The notes under the pieces are model-generated. The model worked only from the letters and a program-made list of their open reading frames with translations. It was not told the origin of the DNA and made no database searches. From JBHELQ01 sp046262995 (GTDB lineage: Bacteria > Actinomycetota > Thermoleophilia > Solirubrobacterales > Thermoleophilaceae), in assembly GCA_046262995.1 (NCBI GenBank), contig JBHELQ010000157.1, positions 1 through 5,760 on the forward strand: DNA of 5,760 nucleotides, in the 5' to 3' direction. How positions within the stretch are numbered: the stretch's first letter is position 1; each line of letters opens with the position of its first letter. The position numbers and the translations under genes were made by a program. Shown in pieces: positions 1-5,760 of this stretch.

Positions 1-657
1 CGCGGCGCTTCCGTTTACCAGCGCGTCGTAGGCGAGCTTTGTGCGCTCCCAGCGCCGGTCGCGGTCCATCGCGTAGTAGCGCCCGCTGACCGTCGCGACT
101 CGCCCGGCGCCGGCCTCGCGCAGCCAGCCCTCGACCTCGGCGACGTACCCCGCCCCCGAGTCGGGGTTCGTGTCGCGGCCGTCGGTAAAAGCGTGCAGCA
201 CCAGGTCGGAAACCCGCTCACGCCGCGCGAGCTCCACGCAAGCGCGCAGGTGGTCCATGCTCGCGTGGACTCCCCCAGCCGAGACGAGCCCCAGCAGGTG
301 CAGACGGCCGGATTCCCGCGCGGCCGCGCAGGCGCGCCGAAGCTGCTGGTTCTGGAAGAAGGAGCCGTCCTCGACCGCCTCGTCGATGCGGGTGATGTCC
401 TGCTTGACGACGGCGCCGGCTCCGAGGTTCAGGTGCCCGACCTCCGAGTTCCCCATCTGGCCCTCGGGCAGGCCGACGGCCGGGCCCCACGCCGTCAGGG
501 TGGAGTGCGGATAGCTCGACCAGAGCTCGTCGAAGACGGGCGTGTCCGCCTGGGCCACTGCGTTTCCGGGCCCGGGCTCCGCCAGGGCCCAGCCGTCGAG
601 GATCACCAGGCAGGCGCGCGCTACCGGCGGCCCCGCCGGGCCGGGCGGCAGGCTCAC
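1..657 (-). CDS. gpmI: 2,3-bisphosphoglycerate-independent phosphoglycerate mutase, N-terminal 219 residues (partial at left edge)
   Basis: Interconverts 3- and 2-phosphoglycerate through a phosphoserine enzyme intermediate, using Mn2+ in this family; cytosolic glycolysis. The minus frame is open from 657 to base 1 (219 codons) and runs off the window. The family is about 510 residues, so the rest of the phosphatase domain is outside. Visible motifs: VILDGWA (18-24) with metal ligand Asp21; MGNSEVGHLNLGAG (68-81) with the phospho-acceptor Ser71; GGVHAS (128-133) with substrate His131; DGRDT (159-163); SGRYYAMDRDRRWER (191-205) with substrate Arg193 and Arg199. The start is GTG at 657-655, sharing GTGA with the tpiA stop. 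The next in-frame GTG (606) would begin directly at the ILDGW strand, too short. No good Shine-Dalgarno sequence precedes the GTG, so coupling to tpiA is inferred. Local oddity: His131 is followed by Ala-Ser where Ser-His is usual. Identity is certain; the start is fairly sure. Confidence 0.96.
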   Translation of the reverse strand, partial: MSLPPGPAGPPVARACLVILDGWALAEPGPGNAVAQADTPVFDELWSSYPHSTLTAWGPAVGLPEGQMGNSEVGHLNLGAGAVVKQDITRIDEAVEDGSFFQNQQLRRACAAARESGRLHLLGLVSAGGVHASMDHLRACVELARRERVSDLVLHAFTDGRDTNPDSGAGYVAEVEGWLREAGAGRVATVSGRYYAMDRDRRWERTKLAYDALVNGSAA

Positions 658-1424
658 GGCGCCGCGGCGGCCACGATCCTGGCGAAGGCCTCCGGGTCGA
701 GGCTCGCCCCGCCCACCAGCGCCCCGTCGACATCGGGCTGCGCCAGGATCTCGGACGCGTTGTCCGGCTTGACGCTGCCGCCGTAGAGGATCCGGACCCG
801 CTCGGCGGCCTGGTTCGAGCGGTCCCCGACCAGCGCGCGAACGAAGGCGATCGCCTCCTGCGCCTGCTCCGGCGTGGCGGTCAGCCCGGTGCCGATTGCC
901 CAGACGGGCTCGTAGGCGATCACGAGCTCTGCAAGGCGTTCGTCCGGCACGAGCTCGATGTCCTCCTGCACCTGCTGGCGCAGCCGCCGCTCCGTCTGGT
1001 CGGCCTCGCGCTCCTCCTCACTCTCGCCCACGCACAGGATCGGCTCGAGACCCGCCGCAAGAGCCGCCGGGAGCTTCTCCTTCAGCGCGCGGTCCGACTC
1101 CGCGTTGTCGCGACGGCGCTCCGAGTGACCGAGCACCACCGCGTCGACCCCGAGCTCGACCAGCATCGGCGCCGAGACCTCGCCGGTGAAGGCGCCGGTC
1201 TCCTCCTGGTGCATGGTCTGCGCCGCCACCCCCACCTCGGCCCCGGACAGCTCCCCGACGAGCAGCTCGAGCGCGGTGAACGGCCCGCAGACGACCACGT
1301 CAGCCTGCCGCCGCGGCGGATCGGGCAGCAGCCGCAGCAGCTTCGCGCAGTACTCGCGGGCCTCCGCCCGCGTCCCCCACATCTTCCAGTTGGCCGCGAT
1401 GTAGGGCCGGCGCTCAGGCGTCAT
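654..1424 (-). CDS. tpiA: Triosephosphate isomerase
   Basis: Interconverts dihydroxyacetone phosphate and glyceraldehyde 3-phosphate in glycolysis and gluconeogenesis; a cytosolic TIM barrel, normally a dimer. The 256 residues match the usual 250-260. Seen in order: AANWKM (10-15) with Asn12 and Lys14; the dimer loop around QTMHQEETGAFTGEVS (69-84); VLGHSERR (97-104) with electrophile His100; ILCVGES (129-135); AYEPVWAIGTG (170-180) with catalytic base Glu172 and the start of mobile loop 6; phosphate-binding YGGSVKPDN (214-222) and ALVGGASL (235-242). The ATG at 1424-1422 lies inside the end of pgk (11-base overlap) and has AGAGG 6 bases upstream. The segment after GHSERR reads RDNAESD, where most relatives have an aromatic residue or His before the acidic stretch; I see no effect on catalytic residues. 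It is the third gene of the gap-pgk-tpiA-gpmI run. Confidence 0.98.
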   Translation of the reverse strand: MTPERRPYIAANWKMWGTRAEAREYCAKLLRLLPDPPRRQADVVVCGPFTALELLVGELSGAEVGVAAQTMHQEETGAFTGEVSAPMLVELGVDAVVLGHSERRRDNAESDRALKEKLPAALAAGLEPILCVGESEEEREADQTERRLRQQVQEDIELVPDERLAELVIAYEPVWAIGTGLTATPEQAQEAIAFVRALVGDRSNQAAERVRILYGGSVKPDNASEILAQPDVDGALVGGASLDPEAFARIVAAAAP

Positions 1425-2631
1425 CCAGGACCTCTATGCCCGGCAGCGGCTTCCCCTCGAGCAACTCCAGCGCCGCCCCGCCGCCGGTCGACAGCCAGTC
1501 GACGCCGTCGGCCAGGCCGAACCGCGCCAGCGCCGCCGCCGAGTCGCCCCCGCCGACGACCGTGGTGGCCGCGCTGCGGGCGACGGCCTCGGCCACCGCC
1601 CGCGTCCCGGCTGCGAAGCGCTCGAGCTCGAACGCGCCCATCGGGCCGTTCCAGAACACCGTCCCGGCGCGGTCGACCTCCTCCGCGTACGCCTCCGCCG
1701 TAGCCGGTCCCACGTCGAGGCCCATCCAGCCGTCGGGGACGTCGGTCCCGTCGTGGTCGCGGCGCTCGGCGTCCGCATCGAAGCGCTCCCCGAGTGCCAG
1801 GTCCAGCGGCAGCAGCAGCCTGCAGCCGGCGGACTCCGCCTTCGCCAGGGCTCGACGCGCCAGCTCGACACCCTCCTCCTCGACCAGCGAGTTGCCAGTC
1901 GGCTTGCCCTGGGCGCGGAAGAAGCTGAAGCACATCGCGCCGCCCACGAGCAGGGTGTCCGCGGTGTCGAGGAAGCGGTCGATCAGTGCCACCTTGTCCG
2001 ACACCTTGGCTCCCCCCAGCACCACGACCAACGGGCGCTCGGGATCCTCGACGATCCCGCGCAGCGTGGTGACCTCCTTCTCCAGCAGCAGGCCCGCAAC
2101 CGCCGGGCGCAGCTGTTCGGCCACCCCAACGGTCGAGGCGTGGGCGCGGTGCGCCGAGCCGAACGCGTCGTCGACGTAGCCGTCGGCGAGCGAGGCGAGC
2201 TCGCGGGCCAGCTCGGGGTCGTTCCGCGTCTCGCCGCGCTCCCAGCGCGTGTTCTCGAGCAGCAGCGGGCAGCCCGGTCGCAGCCGGTCGATGCCCCGCC
2301 GCACCTGAGGGCCGATCACCTCGGGCGCCTGGAAGACCTGCTCGCCGAGCAGCTCGGACAGCCGCTCCCCGGCGGGTCGGAGCGATGTCTGCGGGTCGCG
2401 TCCCTTGGGCCTTCCCAGATGCGAGCACAGCACGACCCTGGCGCCCTGGCCCAGCAACAGCTCGATCGTCGGGAGCGCCGCTCGGATGCGCGAGTCGTCG
2501 ACCACGCGACCGTCCTCGAGCGGCACGTTGAAGTCGACGCGCGCGAGCACGCGCATCCCCTCCTGGACCTGGATCTCGCGGACGGACCTCTTTCCGAGTG
2601 CGGCTCGGGCCGCCCTGGGCGCCCTAGGCAA
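1414..2631 (-). CDS. pgk: Phosphoglycerate kinase
   Basis: Transfers phosphate from 1,3-bisphosphoglycerate to ADP, giving 3-phosphoglycerate and ATP; a cytosolic two-domain hinge enzyme. With the chosen start it has 405 residues, about ten longer than usual. N-domain substrate motifs: RVDFNVPL (31-38), SHLGRPKG (70-77), ENTRW (126-130) with the conserved Arg129, and DDAFGSAHRAHAS (154-166). C-domain nucleotide motifs: LGGAKVSDK (205-213), FWNGPMGAFE (326-335), GGGDSAAAL (360-368) and STGGGAALE (381-389). The start is TTG at 2631-2629, overlapping the gap stop by 8 bases, with AGGGG 6 bases upstream. No other start codon occurs before Met26, and Met26 would delete the conserved SVREI segment. 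The first 13 residues are an Arg/Ala/Pro-rich extension lying partly in the gap overlap. ENTRW replaces the common ENVRF or ENLRF. There is no fusion to TIM, unlike Thermotoga. Confidence 0.97.
   Translation of the reverse strand: MPRAPRAARAALGKRSVREIQVQEGMRVLARVDFNVPLEDGRVVDDSRIRAALPTIELLLGQGARVVLCSHLGRPKGRDPQTSLRPAGERLSELLGEQVFQAPEVIGPQVRRGIDRLRPGCPLLLENTRWERGETRNDPELARELASLADGYVDDAFGSAHRAHASTVGVAEQLRPAVAGLLLEKEVTTLRGIVEDPERPLVVVLGGAKVSDKVALIDRFLDTADTLLVGGAMCFSFFRAQGKPTGNSLVEEEGVELARRALAKAESAGCRLLLPLDLALGERFDADAERRDHDGTDVPDGWMGLDVGPATAEAYAEEVDRAGTVFWNGPMGAFELERFAAGTRAVAEAVARSAATTVVGGGDSAAALARFGLADGVDWLSTGGGAALELLEGKPLPGIEVLDDA
1431..1435 (-). promoter_or_regulatory. Ribosome binding site of tpiA
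   Basis: AGAGG on the minus strand, within the end of pgk, lies 6 bases upstream of the tpiA ATG at 1424-1422. Together with the 11-base overlap it fixes the tpiA start. Confidence 0.6.
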
Positions 2632-3643
2632 CGGGCGCCCCTGCGAGCACCCGCTGTGCCAGCTCCACCACGCGGTTCGAGTAGCCCCACTCGTTGTCGT
2701 ACCAGGCGACGAGCTTCACGAGCCGCTCGTCGATCACCATCGTCAGCTCGGAGTCGAACACGGACGAGTAGGGCGAGCTGATGATGTCGGTTGAGACGAG
2801 CGGCTCCTCGCTGTACTGGAGGATGCCCTCGAGCGGGCCGCTGTCCGCCCGCTCGGCGAAGGCCTGGTTGACTTCCTCGACGCTCGTGGGGCGCTCCACG
2901 GAGCAGACGAGGTCGACGACCGAGCCGGTGATGACCGGCGCCCGGACCGCGATCCCGTTCAGCCTGCCGTCGAGCTCCGGGATAACGAGCCCGATCGCCT
3001 TGGCGGCCCCCGTGGAGGTCGGCACCAGGTTCGCCGCTGCCGCGCGGGCGCGCCGAAGGTCCTTGTGGGGCGCGTCGTGGAGCCGCTGGTCGGCCGTGTA
3101 GGCGTGGATCGTGGTCATCACGCCGTGCTGGATCCCCACGGCGTCGTGCAGCACCTTGGCGACCGGCGCCAAGCAGTTCGTGGTGCACGAGGCATTCGAG
3201 ATCACGTGGTGCTCGGCGGGGTCGTAGGCGTCGTCGTTCACGCCCAGCGCCAGCGTCACGTCGGGCGACGTGGCGGGCGCGGAGATGATCACCTTCCTGG
3301 CGCCGGCGTCGAGATGCTTGGCGGCGGACTCGCGGTCGGTGAAGAGGCCGGTGGACTCGATCACGACCTCGGCGCCGACGTCTCCCCACGGCAGTGCGGC
3401 GGGGTCGCGCTCCGCGAACACGCGCAGCTCCCTGCCGTCGATCGCGATGCCGCCCTCCGAGGCCTCGACCTGACCCGGGAAGGGCCCGAGCACCGAGTCG
3501 TGCTTGAGCAGGTGGGCGAGCGTCTCGGTGTCGGTGATGTCGTTGACGCCGACCCAGTCGACGTCAGCGCCTCTGGCATGCGCCGCCCGGAAGACGTTGC
3601 GGCCGATGCGTCCGAAGCCGTTGATCCCGGCCCTCAGGGCCAT
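2624..3643 (-). CDS. gap: Type I glyceraldehyde-3-phosphate dehydrogenase
   Basis: Oxidatively phosphorylates glyceraldehyde 3-phosphate to 1,3-bisphosphoglycerate with reduction of NAD; a cytosolic tetramer in this family. The 339 residues are of normal length. Seen: Rossmann GINGFGRIGR (6-15); VND (33-35), whose acidic Asp35 is the residue type that favours NAD over NADP; STGLFTD (97-103); SNASCTTNC (149-157) with catalytic Cys153; TTIHAYT (177-183) with His180; PHKDLRRARAAA (192-203); STGAAKAIG (210-218); Arg234 in VRAPVITGS; and WYDNEWGYSNR (314-324). The cofactor loop reads DAPHKD with Pro192 rather than the Ser typical of NADP-using plastid forms, so an NAD-linked glycolytic role is inferred. 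The ATG at 3643-3641 is preceded by GAGGAAAGGGG ending 6 bases upstream. It is the first gene of the glycolytic block, 56 bases after rapZ, and overlaps pgk by 8 bases. Confidence 0.98.
   Translation of the reverse strand: MALRAGINGFGRIGRNVFRAAHARGADVDWVGVNDITDTETLAHLLKHDSVLGPFPGQVEASEGGIAIDGRELRVFAERDPAALPWGDVGAEVVIESTGLFTDRESAAKHLDAGARKVIISAPATSPDVTLALGVNDDAYDPAEHHVISNASCTTNCLAPVAKVLHDAVGIQHGVMTTIHAYTADQRLHDAPHKDLRRARAAAANLVPTSTGAAKAIGLVIPELDGRLNGIAVRAPVITGSVVDLVCSVERPTSVEEVNQAFAERADSGPLEGILQYSEEPLVSTDIISSPYSSVFDSELTMVIDERLVKLVAWYDNEWGYSNRVVELAQRVLAGAPVA
2638..2642 (-). promoter_or_regulatory. Ribosome binding site deciding the TTG start of pgk
   Basis: AGGGG on the minus strand, inside the last codons of gap, lies 6 bases upstream of TTG at 2631-2629. 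Since no other start exists before Met26, this site supports TTG initiation. It is a short match in GC-rich coding sequence, so chance occurrence is possible. Confidence 0.55.
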
Positions 3644-3649
3644 GCGCTT

Positions 3650-3660
3650 CCCCTTTCCTC
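3650..3660 (-). promoter_or_regulatory. Strong ribosome binding site of gap
   Basis: Reading on the minus strand, GAGGAAAGGGG ends 6 bases before the gap ATG. It is purine-only and contains two possible anti-SD matches, GAGG and AAGGGG; the second has the better spacing. It is the strongest such signal in the window, which fits a highly expressed glycolytic gene that does not depend on coupling to rapZ. Confidence 0.8.
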
Positions 3661-3689
3661 CGCGATTGCTCTGTGGCTGAATCTACCGT

Positions 3690-3699
3690 CCCGGCCGGG
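3690..3699. repeat. Perfect 10-base palindrome after the rapZ stop
   Basis: CCCGGCCGGG reads the same on both strands and begins directly after the rapZ TGA. It has no loop and no T-run follows on the minus strand, so it is not an intrinsic terminator. It could be a binding site or simply a chance product of very high GC. The remainder of the 56-base gap holds the gap ribosome binding site and no convincing -35/-10 pair. Confidence 0.35.
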
Positions 3700-4614
3700 T
3701 CAGGGCCGCCGGGGGGGCTTGTCCACGTCGCGGTGGACGATGTCCACCAGATAGTCGCCCCGCTCCCCGTAGATGCCGCCCAGCCGCTCGGCGACCACGA
3801 CCGACCGGTGCCGCCCGCCCGTGCAGCCGATCCCGATCGTCAGGTGGGCCTTGCCCTCGCGCTCGTAGGCCGGCAGCAGGTAGTCGAGCAGCGGGATCAG
3901 CCGCTCGTAGAAGTCGGCCAGGCCGTCCGAAGACTGGACATAGTCGACCACCGCGGCGTCCAGGCCCGTCTGCTCTCGCAGCTCCGGCTCGTAGTGGGGA
4001 TTGGGCAGGAAGCGGACGTCGAAGCTCAGGTCCGCCTCCCGCGGGGTCCCGTGCTTGTAGCCGAAGGTCAGGAAGGTGACGGCGAGCTTGCCGACCTTTC
4101 CGCGGGGCAGCATCTTCTCCGCCACCACGCGGCGCAGGCGGACCGCCGAGGTGTCCGTCGTCACGATCGAGACGTCGGCGCGCTCGCGCAGCGGCCGCAG
4201 CAGCTCGCGCTCACGAGCCACCGCGCGGCTGACCTGCCCCCCGGCGCCCTCGCCCAGCGGGTGGCGCCGGCGAGTCTCCTTGTAGCGGTCGACCAGCACG
4301 TCGTCAGAGGCCTCGAGGAACAGCAGCCGGTGCGGGATGCCGCGCTCGTTCAGCGCGTCGAGCACGCTCAGCAGACCCTCGGGGAAGTCGCCCGCCCGTG
4401 CGTCGCAGACGACCGCCGCCCGTTCGACCTTGCTGCCCTCGTGGCCGAACAGGTCGGCGAGCGAGCCGACCATCTCGGGCGGCAGGTTGTCGACGCAGAA
4501 GTAGCCGGCGTCCTCGAAGCAGGCCATGGCCTGCGACTTGCCCGCGCCGGAGAACCCGGTGATCACCACGAAGTCCTCGATCGGCCCCTTGTACCGGGGA
4601 CGGCGGTCGTTCAT
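3700..4614 (-). CDS. rapZ: RapZ/YvcJ-family nucleotide-binding protein
   Basis: P-loop protein of the RapZ (YvcJ) family. In E. coli it is the adaptor delivering the small RNA GlmZ to RNase E and senses glucosamine-6-phosphate; in Bacillus YvcJ hydrolyses GTP. In Actinobacteria the target is not established, so only the family assignment is firm. It has 304 residues, against a usual 280-300. Seen: Walker A GFSGAGKS (20-27) with Lys26; GYFCVDNLPPEM (37-48); VVCDARAGD (68-76); FLEASDDVLVDRYKETRR (99-116); then the C-terminal ligand domain with TFGYKHGTP (183-191), DVRFLPNPHY (199-208) and IGCTGGRHRSV (262-272). The ATG at 4614-4612 forms an ATGA overlap with the uvrC stop and has AAGG 4 bases upstream. 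The same frame stays open upstream to 5271, but that part lies inside uvrC and is not family-like. The gene ends across a run of seven C. Neither yvcK nor whiA follows. Confidence 0.95.
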   Translation of the reverse strand: MNDRRPRYKGPIEDFVVITGFSGAGKSQAMACFEDAGYFCVDNLPPEMVGSLADLFGHEGSKVERAAVVCDARAGDFPEGLLSVLDALNERGIPHRLLFLEASDDVLVDRYKETRRRHPLGEGAGGQVSRAVARERELLRPLRERADVSIVTTDTSAVRLRRVVAEKMLPRGKVGKLAVTFLTFGYKHGTPREADLSFDVRFLPNPHYEPELREQTGLDAAVVDYVQSSDGLADFYERLIPLLDYLLPAYEREGKAHLTIGIGCTGGRHRSVVVAERLGGIYGERGDYLVDIVHRDVDKPPRRP

Positions 4615-5760
4615 CGCACCTTGTTCACGTAGGCGTGGATCTCGCGGGCGACCTTGCCCGGCAGGCCGGGCACGGCCTCGAGCTCCTCGCGGCTCGCCCC
4701 CAGGAAGCGCTCCGGCGAGCCGAAGTGCTGCAGGATCACCCGTTTGCGCGCCGGTCCGACGCCCGGCAGGTCGTCCAGGATCGAACGGGTCATGGCCCGA
4801 TCGCGGCGGCTGCGGTGGTGTTCGATCGCGAAGCGGTGCGCCTCGTCCCGGACGCGCTGGAGCAGCTGCAGCTCCGCCGTGTCGCGCGCCAGCACGAGCG
4901 GCTGCCGGCGCCCCGGGATGAACACCTCCTCGACGCGCTTCGCCAGGCTGATCGCGGTCGTGCCCAGGTCGCGGAACGCCCCCAGCTCGGTCACGCCCGC
5001 CCCGAGCTGCCCCTTGCCGCCGTCGAGCACGATCAGCGCCGGCACCGAGGCGAAGCTCTCGTCGTAGTCCTTCTCGTGCGGAGAACGCTCCCGCTGCGCC
5101 ACGTATTGCGCCATCCGCCGCGCCAGCACCTCGCGCATCGCGCCGACGTCGTCCTGCGCGGCGTCGCGCACCCGGAAGCGGCGGTAGTCGGACTTCTTCG
5201 GAGCCCCGCCCTCGAACACCACCATCGACGCCACCGTGTGGGTCTCCATCAGGTTCGAGATGTCGAAGCACTCGATCCGCATCGGGATGACGTCCATCCC
5301 GAGCGCGCGCTGGAGTCCGTCGAGCGCCTCGATCCGCTGCGAGCGGCGGCGCTCCGAGCGCAGCCGATCCTGATCCAAAGCCAGCCGCGCGTTGCGCTCG
5401 GCCAGCTCGAGGATGCGGCGCTTGTCGCCGCGCTCGGCGTGGCGCACCTCGACCGGAGCGCCCCGGCGGTCGGCCAGCGCCTCCGCCAGCGCATCGGCGC
5501 CCTGGAGTGAGCGCGGGACGATCACCTGGGGCGGCACCGCCAGGGCGCTGGCGTAGTACTGGAGCACGAACTCCTCTGCAACCTCCCCTTCGTCCCGCCG
5601 CGCGGCGTTCTCGAGGTAGAAGCTCTGGCGGTCGGCCAGCACCCCGTCGCGGACCTGGAAGACCTGGGCGTTCGCGTCGGTGTCCTCGGCGGCCACCGCG
5701 ATCGCGTCGAGCGTCCCCACCGACTCGTTGGCGATCCGCTGGCGCTCGAGCAGCGAGCGC
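4611..5760 (-). CDS. uvrC: Excinuclease ABC subunit C, C-terminal 382 residues (partial at right edge)
   Basis: The UvrC nuclease makes the incisions on both sides of a DNA lesion in nucleotide excision repair, recruited by UvrB. The frame enters at the right edge with codons from 5759 and ends at TGA 4613-4611, so the N-terminal GIY-YIG nuclease and most of the UvrB-binding (UVR) motif are outside; family length is about 600-680. Using 1 for the first visible codon: RSLLERQRIANE (1-12) is probably the end of the UVR helix; the RNase H-like endonuclease domain carries ECFDISN (163-169) with Asp166, VLDGGKGQLG (244-253) with Asp246, and RDEAHRFA (304-311) with His308, all matching the catalytic triad pattern. 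Two helix-hairpin-helix elements close the protein: DDLPGVGPARK (329-339) and VPGLPGKVAREI (363-374). The internal GTG at 5720 is not the start. The stop overlaps rapZ by ATGA. Confidence 0.97.
   Translation of the reverse strand, partial: RSLLERQRIANESVGTLDAIAVAAEDTDANAQVFQVRDGVLADRQSFYLENAARRDEGEVAEEFVLQYYASALAVPPQVIVPRSLQGADALAEALADRRGAPVEVRHAERGDKRRILELAERNARLALDQDRLRSERRRSQRIEALDGLQRALGMDVIPMRIECFDISNLMETHTVASMVVFEGGAPKKSDYRRFRVRDAAQDDVGAMREVLARRMAQYVAQRERSPHEKDYDESFASVPALIVLDGGKGQLGAGVTELGAFRDLGTTAISLAKRVEEVFIPGRRQPLVLARDTAELQLLQRVRDEAHRFAIEHHRSRRDRAMTRSILDDLPGVGPARKRVILQHFGSPERFLGASREELEAVPGLPGKVAREIHAYVNKVR
4617..4622 (-). promoter_or_regulatory. Ribosome binding site of rapZ
   Basis: AAGGTG on the minus strand, in the last codons of uvrC, with its AAGG core 4 bases from the rapZ ATG. 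Spacing is slightly short, but the ATGA overlap with the uvrC stop would allow re-initiation by terminating ribosomes. Confidence 0.5.

Noticed and set aside
1753..2781. Long plus-strand open frame (342 codons) opposite pgk and the end of gap
   Set aside because: Antisense to genes with clear motifs. In very GC-rich DNA stop codons are rare, so long shadow frames are expected. The translation is Arg/Ala/Gln-rich with no recognisable family.
315..3060. Shared GC-rich string gcgcgccgaag near 335 and near 3050 as a direct repeat
   Set aside because: Short match inside two unrelated coding genes, easily explained by codon preference for Arg and Ala.
2316..3389. Minus-strand open frame of 357 codons spanning gap and pgk in a different frame
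   Set aside because: Out of frame with both enzymes, composed mostly of Arg, Gly, Ala and Pro, with no motif.
3675..3699. Promoter for gap with a TAGATT -10-like hexamer
   Set aside because: Only 4 of 6 positions match the consensus and no acceptable -35 lies at the correct spacing, so I do not call a promoter.
3690..3702. Intrinsic terminator after rapZ
   Set aside because: The palindrome has no loop and is followed by GACGGTAG rather than a T-run, so it does not meet the terminator pattern.
4615..5271. Upstream extension of the rapZ frame giving a 523-residue protein
   Set aside because: The extra 219 codons lie inside uvrC in another frame, are low-complexity Arg/Ala/Gly, and the family starts just before the P-loop. 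The ATGA start at 4614 has a ribosome binding site.
3673..5510. Two back-to-back plus-strand open frames (3673-4632 and 4635-5510) opposite rapZ and uvrC
   Set aside because: Their neat adjacency mirrors the rapZ/uvrC junction. Both are antisense shadows without domain-like motifs or convincing ribosome binding sites.

Overview
The window is one compact, entirely minus-strand gene string from a very GC-rich bacterium. Read in the direction of transcription (right to left) it is: uvrC (5' end outside the window), rapZ, a 56-base gap, then gap, pgk, tpiA and gpmI (3' end outside the window). All six products are recognised from conserved motifs with catalytic residues in place. No RNA gene, mobile element, CRISPR array, insertion sequence or clear terminator was seen.

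Organism: strong G/C preference at third codon positions, GTG and TTG starts, and uvrC-rapZ upstream of gap-pgk-tpiA point to the Actinobacteria. Two things argue against a Streptomyces- or Mycobacterium-like genome and for a deeper branch such as Thermoleophilia: RapZ has a normal Lys in its P-loop, and a cofactor-independent phosphoglycerate mutase follows tpiA. The lineage is an inference from memory of gene order and motifs, not a search result.

Layout: 5760-4611 is the C-terminal two-thirds or so of UvrC, the nucleotide-excision-repair endonuclease. It overlaps rapZ (4614-3700) by ATGA. The only real intergenic stretch (3699-3644) holds a 10-base palindrome and a strong ribosome binding site. 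The lower-glycolysis block follows: gap (3643-2624), pgk (2631-1414), tpiA (1424-654) and gpmI (657 to the left edge), with overlaps of 8, 11 and 4 bases. It looks like a single translationally coupled operon.

Function: TpiA interconverts the triose phosphates, GAPDH oxidises glyceraldehyde 3-phosphate to 1,3-bisphosphoglycerate, PGK takes ATP from that, and GpmI converts 3-phosphoglycerate to 2-phosphoglycerate, the substrate of enolase. RapZ is a nucleotide-binding regulator tied to amino-sugar metabolism in other bacteria.

The most notable point is what is absent. The yvcK and whiA genes that usually sit between rapZ and gap in Actinobacteria are missing, so rapZ abuts the glycolytic operon directly. 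I found no undescribed system; this is a housekeeping region with modest oddities.
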